This document shows positions 1-5,718 of a stretch of 8,686 bases of DNA, one piece after another. This stretch comes from Acidimicrobiales bacterium (GTDB lineage: Bacteria > Actinomycetota > Acidimicrobiia > Acidimicrobiales > VFJN01), in the NCBI GenBank assembly GCA_016936035.1, contig JAFGPU010000126.1:1-8686 (forward strand), written 5' to 3'. The position numbers were made by a program, and so were the translations under genes. The notes under the pieces were generated by a model that did not search any database, had not been told where the DNA came from, and was given only the letters and a program-made list of their open reading frames with translations. Every line of letters begins with the position of its first letter. Positions within the stretch are counted from its first letter, which is position 1.

Positions 1-1121
1 CCGTCACCGGCGGCGTCGCCATCTGATGCCTCGGCCGGGTCGGCGCCGGCAGCCGGATCCGGCGCGGTCGGCGCCGGCGCCGAGGCCGCGCCGTCCGCGA
101 ACACCCACGTGTGCTGGGGCGCCGGCGCACCCAGGGCGAGCGACAGACCCCGCACCCCGAGCGACCCGTCGTACTGCTGCAGCCGCTCGACCACGACGCG
201 GCCGCTGCGCGCCTCGAACGTGGCCGACACCTGGGCGCTGCGGGTGACGTCGTCGCCGACCTCGACCCCCACCACGCTGCCGCCCGGCACCGGTAGACCC
301 TGGAGGCGGACCGGCTCTCGCCACCCGTCCTCGGTCGTGAACACGGCGTCGACGGTGGCGCTGCTGGGGAACGGGTTGTACAGCACGACGACCTCGCGGG
401 CGTCGCGGGTCGTCGAGCCCCAGGCGAAGTGCCAGGTCGAGGCGGCGGTGGTGGCGCAGGGCGCCACGTCGGTGCCGTGTGGGCCGGTGACGCGGTGCTC
501 GACCGCAACGTCCCCACCGTCGACCTCGACGAGCGCCGCGGCCAACGGCGCCTCGACGACGTCGCCCAGACGCAGGGCGACCTGCTCGCCGGCGGGCAAC
601 CGGACCGTGGCGACGACCGGACGGTCCCCTGCCCGTTCGTCGCTGGCCGTGCCGCCGGCCGGAGCCCGGCCGGTGACAGCTCCCGTGGACACGGTCACCT
701 TGGCGCGCAGGTCCTCGTCGGTGGGGTTGGCCATCACCACGGTGTGGTCGGCCATGCCGTCCGCCTCGGCCGTTCCCGCGGCGCAGTACCAGGTGGACGA
801 CCCCAGCCGGGCGGGCGGGGACGCGGGCATGATCGTGTCCGGCCGCATCCCGGCCGTGGGGGGCCGGGCGTCGTCGTGCGGGCCCCCTCGCGCCTCGTCG
901 ACCGCCACGGCCGCAGCGACCGCTCCGGCGATGAGGACGAGCGCCGGCAGGCGTCGCACCAGGCTGTGCCGATCGGGGGCGCCGCGGACACCCCCACCGG
1001 GTCGACGGCCGTGCCCGTGCGCGGGCGGGCCCTGCGACTGCGGGCGTGTCCGGCCGTTCCCGGCATCGCTCACGGCGCCACCTTCCGGCCTGCGTGCCCG
1101 GCCGTTGCCCGCATCGGTCAC
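1..1121 (-). CDS. DUF5719 family secreted/membrane-anchored protein, 3' end off the left edge
   Basis: The frame is open from GTG at 1121 to the window edge: 373 complete codons with no stop, so the C-terminus is missing. A basic, Pro/Gly-rich N-terminus is followed by one hydrophobic helix (about residues 57-74), consistent with a signal anchor and an extracytoplasmic body. The body repeats a beta-rich module introduced by a Trp motif: STWYCAAG at W111, STWHFAWG at W230 and HTWVFADG at W339. C113 and C222 could form a disulfide. NP motifs (ANPTDED, YNPFPSS) and alternating hydrophobic strands are typical of DUF5719, an actinobacterial family of unknown function. After W339 comes an Ala/Pro/Asp-rich stretch (about 344-373) that looks like a linker or insertion. 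The start is supported by GGAGG at 1133-1129 and a GTGA overlap with the upstream glycosyltransferase gene, so the two are probably cotranscribed and translationally coupled. A second in-frame GTG lies at 1073. Family call fairly sure; function unknown. Confidence 0.82.
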   Translation of the reverse strand, partial: MTDAGNGRARRPEGGAVSDAGNGRTRPQSQGPPAHGHGRRPGGGVRGAPDRHSLVRRLPALVLIAGAVAAAVAVDEARGGPHDDARPPTAGMRPDTIMPASPPARLGSSTWYCAAGTAEADGMADHTVVMANPTDEDLRAKVTVSTGAVTGRAPAGGTASDERAGDRPVVATVRLPAGEQVALRLGDVVEAPLAAALVEVDGGDVAVEHRVTGPHGTDVAPCATTAASTWHFAWGSTTRDAREVVVLYNPFPSSATVDAVFTTEDGWREPVRLQGLPVPGGSVVGVEVGDDVTRSAQVSATFEARSGRVVVERLQQYDGSLGVRGLSLALGAPAPQHTWVFADGAASAPAPTAPDPAAGADPAEASDGDAAGD

Positions 1122-1131
1122 GGCGCCGCCT
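1044..1131 (-). repeat. 48-bp-period imperfect tandem duplication spanning the stop/start junction
   Basis: Bases 1044-1083 and 1092-1131 match at 35 of 40 positions with an offset of exactly 48. Each copy holds, on the minus strand, a purine-rich ribosome-binding site, GGCGCC, then GTGA followed by a GATGC-type stretch. The upstream copy carries the real stop of the glycosyltransferase gene and the first GTG of the DUF5719 gene. The second copy repeats both in the same frame. At protein level it doubles the pattern DAGNGR within the first 26 residues of the DUF5719 protein. Confidence 0.85.
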
Positions 1132-1133
1132 CC
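1081..1133 (-). promoter_or_regulatory. Twin ribosome-binding sites for the DUF5719 gene
   Basis: On the minus strand GGAGG (1133-1129) precedes GTG at 1121 by 7 nt, and GGAAGG (1086-1081) precedes the in-frame GTG at 1073 by 7 nt. The first site is the closer match to the anti-Shine-Dalgarno and coincides with the GTGA overlap, so I prefer it. The second arises from the tandem duplication and could start a product 16 residues shorter. Confidence 0.6.
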
Positions 1134-4100
1134 GGGCCGACGGGAAGGCGATCGGGCGCCGGCGCGTCGGGCGCGGGCTCGGAGGGCGCCGAGGGCCCCG
1201 TGGGCACCGGCGGCCCAGTGGTCCGAGCGGGTTGCGGGTCCGCGCCAGCGTCGGACGGGTGCCCACCGGCGACGGTCACCGGGCGGGTCACCGGGTCGTC
1301 GGAACGATCGCCATGGCCCGCCGGGGGCTCGCCCGCGCCGAACCGCATCCTCAGCGCCACGGCCAGGGCACCCAGCCACAGCACCGCCTGCGCCACCGCG
1401 AGGGCGCGCACCGCGGCGGGCGTGCGGTAGGTCAGCTCGGCGGGCCCACCGGCACCCGCGTCGAACCGGTCGGCCCATCCGTAGGCCGACCCCCGTGGTG
1501 CCGGGCGTCCGTCGACGACGAGCTGCCACCGCGCCGACGCGGTCGAGGCGTGGACGACGGTGGCGTCCGCCGGCACGTCCCCCCGCGCCGAGCGCGTGCC
1601 GGCACCGGCGACCAGCACCGGCTCGGCGTCGGCTAGGTCGACGGGATCGGCGGCCGCAGGGGTCCCGCCGAGGTCGACGTCGTCCGGCACCTGGGCGAGC
1701 AGCGGGGCGAACGCTGTGTTGCGGTAGAGCTCCACGCCCCGATCGACGCGCACCCGCTCGAGGTCGAGCTGCTCTGCCAGCGCGTCCACCAGGCGATCGG
1801 CCTCGCGCCCCCGCGAGTCGGCGCGCGGGGTGTCGTCGGAGGGTCCGAGCCGGCGAGGGACGGCCACGTACTGGACTCCCATCGGGGCGAGCAGCTGCCC
1901 CAACCGGGTCGTGTCGTGGTCGAGGACCAGGGCGAGCGCCTCGCCCAGGCGGGGGGACGCGCCGCCGGACGTCGCCGGCCACATGTCGGCCACGCCGGGC
2001 ACCGCCTGCACGGTGGCGGCCGTGTAGGCGAGCCGCTCGTCGAGCACCCACCCGTCGCCGCCCGGGACGAGCTCGGGCTCGCCGACCCACAGCACCCGTG
2101 ACGGCACGGCGCGCACGTCGTCGTCGACGGCGCCGAGCAGGCCTGCGAAGTCGTCACCGGGCATCCCCCACCAGCCGTCGAGCGCAGCGACGGCCGCGGA
2201 GGCCGTCGAGGCGCACAGCGCCAGCAGAGCGACCCCGACGGCGATGCGCCGCAGCCCGAAGCGCCAGGACCGCCCGCGCACGTCTCGGTCGATGGCCGCC
2301 ACTCCGAGGCCGGTGGCGAGGGCCAGGCCGGCAGCCGCCGGCGCGAGCAGCACGCCGGCGTCGGGCAGGCGCACGGTGATCCAGCCCTGCTGGACGGCCC
2401 ACACGAGCCCCCACGAGGCCAGTGCCACCACCCACCCCCGCACGGCCCAGGCCAGCCGCCACCGCCGACCGACGAGCAGGGGCAGCGCCGCCGCAGCGAG
2501 GACGGCGAACGCGACGCCCGCCTGGGCCGTCGGGCCGGTGCGGAGGGCGATCACGTCGAGGGCCGAGAGCCCGGCGGGTGGGCGGGCCGGTCCGAGCCAC
2601 GCCTCGCGTGCGGCGGGCGTCGAGACGACGTCGAGCGCGGTCGGCAGGTGCAGCACAACCGCCACCACCGCACCGCCCACCGTGGTCACCACCAGGCGGC
2701 CGACGCCACGCACCTCGCCGGCGACCACCGAGCCGGCGGCCAACGCCGCGCCCATCACCACGAGCAGCAGCGGTGCCTGCGGGACGATCAGCCCCGCCAG
2801 CGCGGTCACCGCACCGGTGACCACGGCGTGCTTCCACAGCTTGTGCCGCACCACCAGGTCGTCGCCGGCGCCGCCGGGCAGGATCTCGTCGTCGAGCGGG
2901 TCGACCGCGAGGCCGAACGGCATCACCTGCGACGACCGGGCGAGGCGCGCCAGCATCCACGGCGCCCCGGCGTAGGCCGCCAGGGCCGACCACCGGCCTG
3001 CGGCCAGCGCGTCGTAGGGCAGCGGCACGGCGGCGTAGGCCACCGCGGCGGCCACCTGGGCCCGCTTCGCGCCCGTGGGCGCCACGAGCCGGTGCGCACC
3101 GATGATGCCCATCGGCACCAGGCCGACGACGAGCAGCGTGCGCACCAGGTCGACCTGACCGGCGAGGACGTAGCCGAGCGCGCCGACAGCACCCGCCAGC
3201 GCCGGTGTCGCCCCCTCGGCACCCAGGCCGACCGGTCGCCACCCGCCCGCCCAGGCGCTCACGAGGTCACCCGCGCCTCCGCCCACCGGCACCATCTCGC
3301 CGACGACCGGCACGAACCGGGTGAGGAGGTGTCGGCTCCCGAACGCGACGACGGCGGCGATCGCGACGGCCACGACGACCGTTGCCGGCGACCAGGCTGC
3401 CGGGTCGACGTCCATGTGGCCGCGGACGGGCACTGCGGCCACCCGCCGGGACCCCGAGCCGTCGCGCCCCGCGGCGGTGCGGCCGTCGGCCCCTACCCGC
3501 AGCAGGGTCAGACGGGGGCCGACCAGGCCGCGCACCTGGTACCGGCGGATCTCGCGGTCGGGGACGCGCCGGAACGACGCCACCTGGCGGCGCGCTGCGA
3601 GCAGCGAGCGCACACGCCAGACGCTCCACGGCCATGCACCGAGGGCGGCCCGCGCCCGGCCCGGGCGCCCGGTGACGAGCGCACCGATCGCCTCGACGAC
3701 GGCCAGCCCGAGCGCGAGCGGCACCACGCGCAGCAGGGTCGCGGCCCGGTAGCTGGTGAGCAGGACACGTACCCGGTGGCGGGCGGCGCGCCGGCTCGTC
3801 TCGGCCGCGTGCGCCCGACCGGAGAACGCCTCGGCGTGCCGCACCCGGGCGGCCGAGGTGACCAGGACGCGGGCGCCGGCGACCCGCGCCCGCCACGACA
3901 GGCTGAGATCGTCGGCCAGGAAGTCGATCGCCTCGTCGAAGCCGCCCACCTCGGCGAAGCGCGCCGCCCGCACGAGCGTGAACGCGCCCGGCACGGCGAA
4001 CACGTCGCGCACGCCGTCGTGCTGCCCCTGGTCGAGCTCGCCGCGCTCGACGTAGGGCAGCGGCACCCCGGCGGCGTCGACCGTGATCCCGAACTGGGCG

Positions 4101-4504
4101 AGGCGGCGGGGATCGTCCCACTGGACGAGCTTCGGGCCGACGATGTCTGCGTCCCACCGGTCGGCGGCGGCCACCAGCGCGCTGACGGCACCGGGGTCGG
4201 GGGCGGCGTCGTCGTGGCAGAACACGTAGAACTCGGCGCCGGACACGATGTCGAGCACGACGTTGGCGGCGGCGCCGAACCCGGGGTTGCCGTCGATGCG
4301 GTGCACGCGGGCGGCGGGGATCGCGGCGTGAACGCGCTCGGTGGGATCGGTGGCGCCGGTGGCCACGACGAGCACGTCGAGGTTGGGGTGGTTCTGCCTC
4401 GCGAGGGCGCGCAGGACCTCGTCCAACCGGTTGCCGGGCGCGTCGTGGGTCACGACCACGGCAACCACGGGCTGCGGTGAAGATGACTGCGCTACGAGGT
4501 CCAC
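1118..4504 (-). CDS. GT2 glycosyltransferase fused to a multi-pass membrane domain
   Basis: The product has 1128 residues. Residues 13-230 are a GT2 (GT-A fold) catalytic domain: nucleotide-binding strand VVAVVVTHDAPG, the GNPGFGAAAN loop (72-81), a DXD-like HDD at 97-99 for metal and sugar-nucleotide, an acidic ADDLSLSWR (197-205) in the place of the family's catalytic-base motif, and H223. Residues from about 255 to 775 contain roughly ten hydrophobic segments (for example 255-278, 372-390, 433-470, 556-595, 600-622, 660-678, 688-738, 750-775). A soluble, probably extracytoplasmic domain (776-1030) follows, with GVQYVAVPRRLG and ELYRNTAFAP strings like those in YfhO- and AftD-like membrane proteins. 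One last helix spans 1031-1051, and a Pro/Ala/Asp-rich tail of about 75 residues ends the protein. It probably transfers a sugar during envelope glycan synthesis; donor and acceptor cannot be read. The GTG start at 4504 has no Shine-Dalgarno but lies 9 nt after a TACCGT hexamer. The DUF5719 gene follows with a 4-bp overlap. Confidence 0.88.
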   Translation of the reverse strand: MDLVAQSSSPQPVVAVVVTHDAPGNRLDEVLRALARQNHPNLDVLVVATGATDPTERVHAAIPAARVHRIDGNPGFGAAANVVLDIVSGAEFYVFCHDDAAPDPGAVSALVAAADRWDADIVGPKLVQWDDPRRLAQFGITVDAAGVPLPYVERGELDQGQHDGVRDVFAVPGAFTLVRAARFAEVGGFDEAIDFLADDLSLSWRARVAGARVLVTSAARVRHAEAFSGRAHAAETSRRAARHRVRVLLTSYRAATLLRVVPLALGLAVVEAIGALVTGRPGRARAALGAWPWSVWRVRSLLAARRQVASFRRVPDREIRRYQVRGLVGPRLTLLRVGADGRTAAGRDGSGSRRVAAVPVRGHMDVDPAAWSPATVVVAVAIAAVVAFGSRHLLTRFVPVVGEMVPVGGGAGDLVSAWAGGWRPVGLGAEGATPALAGAVGALGYVLAGQVDLVRTLLVVGLVPMGIIGAHRLVAPTGAKRAQVAAAVAYAAVPLPYDALAAGRWSALAAYAGAPWMLARLARSSQVMPFGLAVDPLDDEILPGGAGDDLVVRHKLWKHAVVTGAVTALAGLIVPQAPLLLVVMGAALAAGSVVAGEVRGVGRLVVTTVGGAVVAVVLHLPTALDVVSTPAAREAWLGPARPPAGLSALDVIALRTGPTAQAGVAFAVLAAAALPLLVGRRWRLAWAVRGWVVALASWGLVWAVQQGWITVRLPDAGVLLAPAAAGLALATGLGVAAIDRDVRGRSWRFGLRRIAVGVALLALCASTASAAVAALDGWWGMPGDDFAGLLGAVDDDVRAVPSRVLWVGEPELVPGGDGWVLDERLAYTAATVQAVPGVADMWPATSGGASPRLGEALALVLDHDTTRLGQLLAPMGVQYVAVPRRLGPSDDTPRADSRGREADRLVDALAEQLDLERVRVDRGVELYRNTAFAPLLAQVPDDVDLGGTPAAADPVDLADAEPVLVAGAGTRSARGDVPADATVVHASTASARWQLVVDGRPAPRGSAYGWADRFDAGAGGPAELTYRTPAAVRALAVAQAVLWLGALAVALRMRFGAGEPPAGHGDRSDDPVTRPVTVAGGHPSDAGADPQPARTTGPPVPTGPSAPSEPAPDAPAPDRLPVGPEAAP

Positions 4505-4513
4505 GACTCGCGG

Positions 4514-4519
4514 ACGGTA
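4514..4519 (-). promoter_or_regulatory. Candidate -10 element for the GT2-DUF5719 operon, leaderless-type
   Basis: TACCGT on the minus strand fits TANNNT and ends 9 nt before the GTG at 4504. Transcription would start 2-3 nt before the start codon, which explains the absence of a Shine-Dalgarno. No convincing -35 was found. It lies in the 68-bp divergent spacer shared with the small gene at 4573. Confidence 0.42.
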
Positions 4520-4558
4520 CCCGAGCCCCCCGCCGAGGCCGCGGACCCCCGGGGCCGG

Positions 4559-4564
4559 TAGGGT
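4559..4564 (+). promoter_or_regulatory. Candidate -10 element for the 59-residue protein gene
   Basis: TAGGGT fits TANNNT and ends 8 nt before ATG at 4573, giving a leaderless or nearly leaderless transcript. The AGGG inside it is also a weak Shine-Dalgarno, 9 nt before the ATG, so the two readings cannot be separated from sequence alone. No clear -35. Confidence 0.4.
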
Positions 4565-4572
4565 CGTGGTGC

Positions 4573-4752
4573 ATGTCCGGCATCTCCGTCGACGACGTCA
4601 CCACCGCCGTCGAGAACACCGTCTACACCGCGGTCGGGCTCGGCATCCTCGGCTTCCAGCACCTGCAGGTGCAACGGCGCCAGCTCACCCGCCAGATCGA
4701 GGCGACGGTGCGCCAGGTGGTCGACCAGGTCGAGCGCAGCACCGCCCGCTGA
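4573..4752 (+). CDS. Small conserved-looking protein of unknown function, 59 residues
   Basis: The gene runs from ATG to TGA. The predicted product starts MSGISVDDVTTAVENTVYTA, then has a hydrophobic segment (about V17-F28, VYTAVGLGILGF) and an Arg/Gln/Glu-rich amphipathic helix (about 29-55, QVQRRQLTRQIEATVRQVVD) suited to a coiled coil or membrane-surface helix. The layout suggests a small membrane-associated or self-assembling helical protein. I have an impression of similar short proteins in Acidimicrobiia genomes but cannot name a family. The frame stays open upstream to 4477, but the ATG at 4573 is preferred because it follows a -10-like hexamer and because upstream starts would overlap the divergent glycosyltransferase gene. 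It is probably monocistronic, since the next gene converges on it. No function assigned. Confidence 0.62.
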   Translation: MSGISVDDVTTAVENTVYTAVGLGILGFQHLQVQRRQLTRQIEATVRQVVDQVERSTAR

Positions 4753-4758
4753 CGCCCT

Positions 4759-4783
4759 CGGGCGACCGGGTCCCGCTCGCCCG
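4759..4783 (+). terminator. Possible U-less terminator hairpin after the 59-residue gene
   Basis: CGGGCGA (4759-4765) and TCGCCCG (4777-4783) form a perfect 7-bp stem with an 11-nt loop, starting 7 nt after the TGA at 4750-4752. There is no T-run, so this could be one of the U-less hairpins proposed for high-GC actinobacteria. In such GC-rich DNA a short stem may also be chance. Confidence 0.3.
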
Positions 4784-4821
4784 GTGCCGGCGCGCCCGGC
4801 CGGATTCGCGCGGGCTGTCGC

Positions 4822-4877
4822 CTCCCGGGCCGGTCAGCCGTCGGCCGGTCTCCCGGGCCGATCAGCCCTCGGCGGGT
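4822..4877. repeat. 28-bp imperfect tandem duplication at the lipoprotein gene's 3' end
   Basis: Bases 4822-4849 and 4850-4877 are directly adjacent and match at 25 of 28 positions (differences at 4833/4861, 4840/4868 and 4846/4874). The second copy contains the stop codon of the lipoprotein gene (TCA at 4862-4864 on the plus strand) and its last five codons. The unit is not a multiple of three, so the copies lie in different frames. Confidence 0.8.
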
Positions 4878-5140
4878 GCCGAGACGGTGCTGGTCGTCGT
4901 CTCGTCGGCCGGCGCCTCGGTGCTGGTCGTCTCACCCTCGCTGGTGGTCGACGCCTCGGTCGTGGTGGTCGACGCCTCGGTGGTGGTCGTGGTCTCGCGC
5001 TCGCCCGATGACGGGATCCCGTCCGAGTCGTCGTCACCGCAACCGGCCGTCACGACGACGGCGAAGAGGGTGAGGGACGCGACGCGGCGGAGGAGCGAAC
5101 GACGTCGGGCGACCGCAGGGACGACGGTGGGACTGGCCAT
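4862..5140 (-). CDS. Small Thr/Ser/Glu-rich lipoprotein, 92 residues
   Basis: From ATG at 5140 the product has a basic N-region (ARRRSLLRR, 11-19), a hydrophobic core (about 20-33, VASLTLFAVVVTAG) and a lipobox-like TAGC with Cys34 as the likely lipidated residue. It is followed by a GDDDSDG acidic spacer that favours surface retention. The 59-residue mature part is low-complexity: 18 Thr plus many Ser, Glu, Ala and Pro, including two consecutive TTTTEAS units. No folded domain is visible. Such linkers in actinobacteria are often disordered and can be O-mannosylated, which is inference here. The frame extends upstream to 5203, but an Arg-rich leader there would spoil the signal peptide, and the ATG at 5140 sits 6 nt after TACATT, so I prefer it. 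Alternatives are a truncated remnant of a longer lipoprotein or a surface spacer. Divergent from the universal stress gene. Confidence 0.72.
   Translation of the reverse strand: MASPTVVPAVARRRSLLRRVASLTLFAVVVTAGCGDDDSDGIPSSGERETTTTTEASTTTTEASTTSEGETTSTEAPADETTTSTVSAPAEG
4942..4981 (-). repeat. 21-bp in-frame tandem repeat within the lipoprotein gene
   Basis: A 19-bp sequence at 4942-4960 recurs exactly at 4963-4981, an offset of 21 bp. It encodes two consecutive TTTTEAS heptads in the lipoprotein's disordered region. The period keeps the frame, so copy-number change would only lengthen or shorten the linker. Confidence 0.85.
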
Positions 5141-5146
5141 CCGGGC

Positions 5147-5184
5147 AATGTACCGGCACGGTCGCCGCCGATGAGAACCCGGTC
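5147..5184 (-). promoter_or_regulatory. Lipoprotein promoter: TACATT plus upstream 12-mer
   Basis: On the minus strand TACATT (5152-5147) fits TANNNT and ends 6 nt before the ATG at 5140, predicting a leaderless mRNA; no Shine-Dalgarno is present. GACCGGGTTCTC (5184-5173) lies exactly 20 nt upstream of the hexamer. The same 12-mer at the same spacing precedes the -10 of the reductase gene at 6872. It could supply the -35 contact (TTCTCA, 19-nt spacer) or an operator. Confidence 0.5.
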
Positions 5185-5220
5185 CGTCCGCCCCTGCGCC
5201 CATCGGGCCCGGCGAGCTGC

Positions 5221-5226
5221 CACACT
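5221..5226 (+). promoter_or_regulatory. Weak -10-like site before the universal stress gene
   Basis: CACACT, preceded by TGC as in extended -10 promoters, ends 6 nt before ATG at 5233, so transcription starting 7 nt downstream would begin at the A of the ATG. The hexamer lacks the usual first T, so this is the weakest of the proposed promoters. No good Shine-Dalgarno is present. Confidence 0.3.
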
Positions 5227-5232
5227 GCGCGG

Positions 5233-5718
5233 ATGGCCTCGACCATCGTCCTCTGCACCGACGGATCCGACCTGGCGCTCCACGCGCTGACGGCCGGACT
5301 CGCGCTGCTGCGGCCCGGGGACACCACCGTGCTCGCCACCGTCATCGAGCCCGCCGACCCGTCGCTGGTCAGCGGCGTCTCGGGCTTCGGTGGCGGGGTG
5401 ATGTCGGCCGAGCAGCTCCAGGAGCTCGAGAACGCTCGGCAGGCCGAGGCGCGTGACACGATCGACCGCACCGCACGCGCGCTCGGGGTCACCGGCGTCG
5501 ACGGGCGGGTCCTCGCAGGCGACCCCGGCCACGAGCTGTGCTCGCTGGCCGAGGACCTGGCGGCGAGCGTGCTCGTCATGGGCAGCCGGGGGCGGGGCGG
5601 CCTGCGACGGGCAGTGCTCGGCTCGGTGTCCGACCACGTGGTGCGCCACGCCCCCTGCCCCGTGCTGATCGCGAACCCCGAGGCGGCCGCCGACGACGAC
5701 GCCGGAGGCGATGCGTGA
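5233..5718 (+). CDS. Universal stress protein (UspA family), ATP-binding type
   Basis: The 161-residue single-domain product starts with the beta-1 strand STIVLCTDGS containing D10, the conserved Asp that contacts adenine nucleotide in this family. The C-terminal part has the ATP-binding signature G-2x-G-9x-G-S as GSRG (117-120) and GS (130-131), followed by SDHVVRHAPCPVLIAN, a textbook Usp end. A Gly-rich flexible loop (48-56) and an acidic tail follow the usual pattern. Length is typical. Such cytoplasmic proteins bind ATP and act in stress, dormancy or regulation of partners; the partner is not readable here. The stop overlaps the start of the next gene by 4 bp (GTGA), so the protein is made from the same mRNA as a GT4 glycosyltransferase, an uncommon pairing. 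Start chosen at the ATG from which the domain begins at once. Confidence 0.93.
   Translation: MASTIVLCTDGSDLALHALTAGLALLRPGDTTVLATVIEPADPSLVSGVSGFGGGVMSAEQLQELENARQAEARDTIDRTARALGVTGVDGRVLAGDPGHELCSLAEDLAASVLVMGSRGRGGLRRAVLGSVSDHVVRHAPCPVLIANPEAAADDDAGGDA
5704..5708 (+). promoter_or_regulatory. Ribosome-binding site that fixes the GT4 gene start
   Basis: GGAGG lies 6 nt before GTG at 5715, inside the last codons of the universal stress gene. It supports the GTG at 5715 over far-upstream starts in the same frame, which would overlap the stress gene's ATP-binding domain region. Confidence 0.75.

Noticed and set aside
4..1266. A 420-codon minus-strand frame overlapping the DUF5719 gene
   Set aside because: The translation is extremely Arg/Gly-rich and out of frame with the DUF5719 reading, which has the Trp modules, Cys pair and a proper ribosome-binding site.
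109..2379. A 756-codon plus-strand open frame opposite the DUF5719 and glycosyltransferase genes
   Set aside because: It translates to Arg/Pro/Ala/Ser-rich sequence without domains, as expected for the antisense frame of GC-rich genes, and it crosses two well-supported minus-strand genes.
2648..4480. A 610-codon plus-strand open frame opposite the GT2 gene
   Set aside because: His/Arg/Gly-rich low-information translation with no motif; the minus strand here encodes a clear GT2 domain and membrane helices.
4942..4981. The Thr-codon repeats as a CRISPR or regulatory repeat array
   Set aside because: Two adjacent copies, no spacers, in frame with the lipoprotein; explained by the TTTTEAS heptads.
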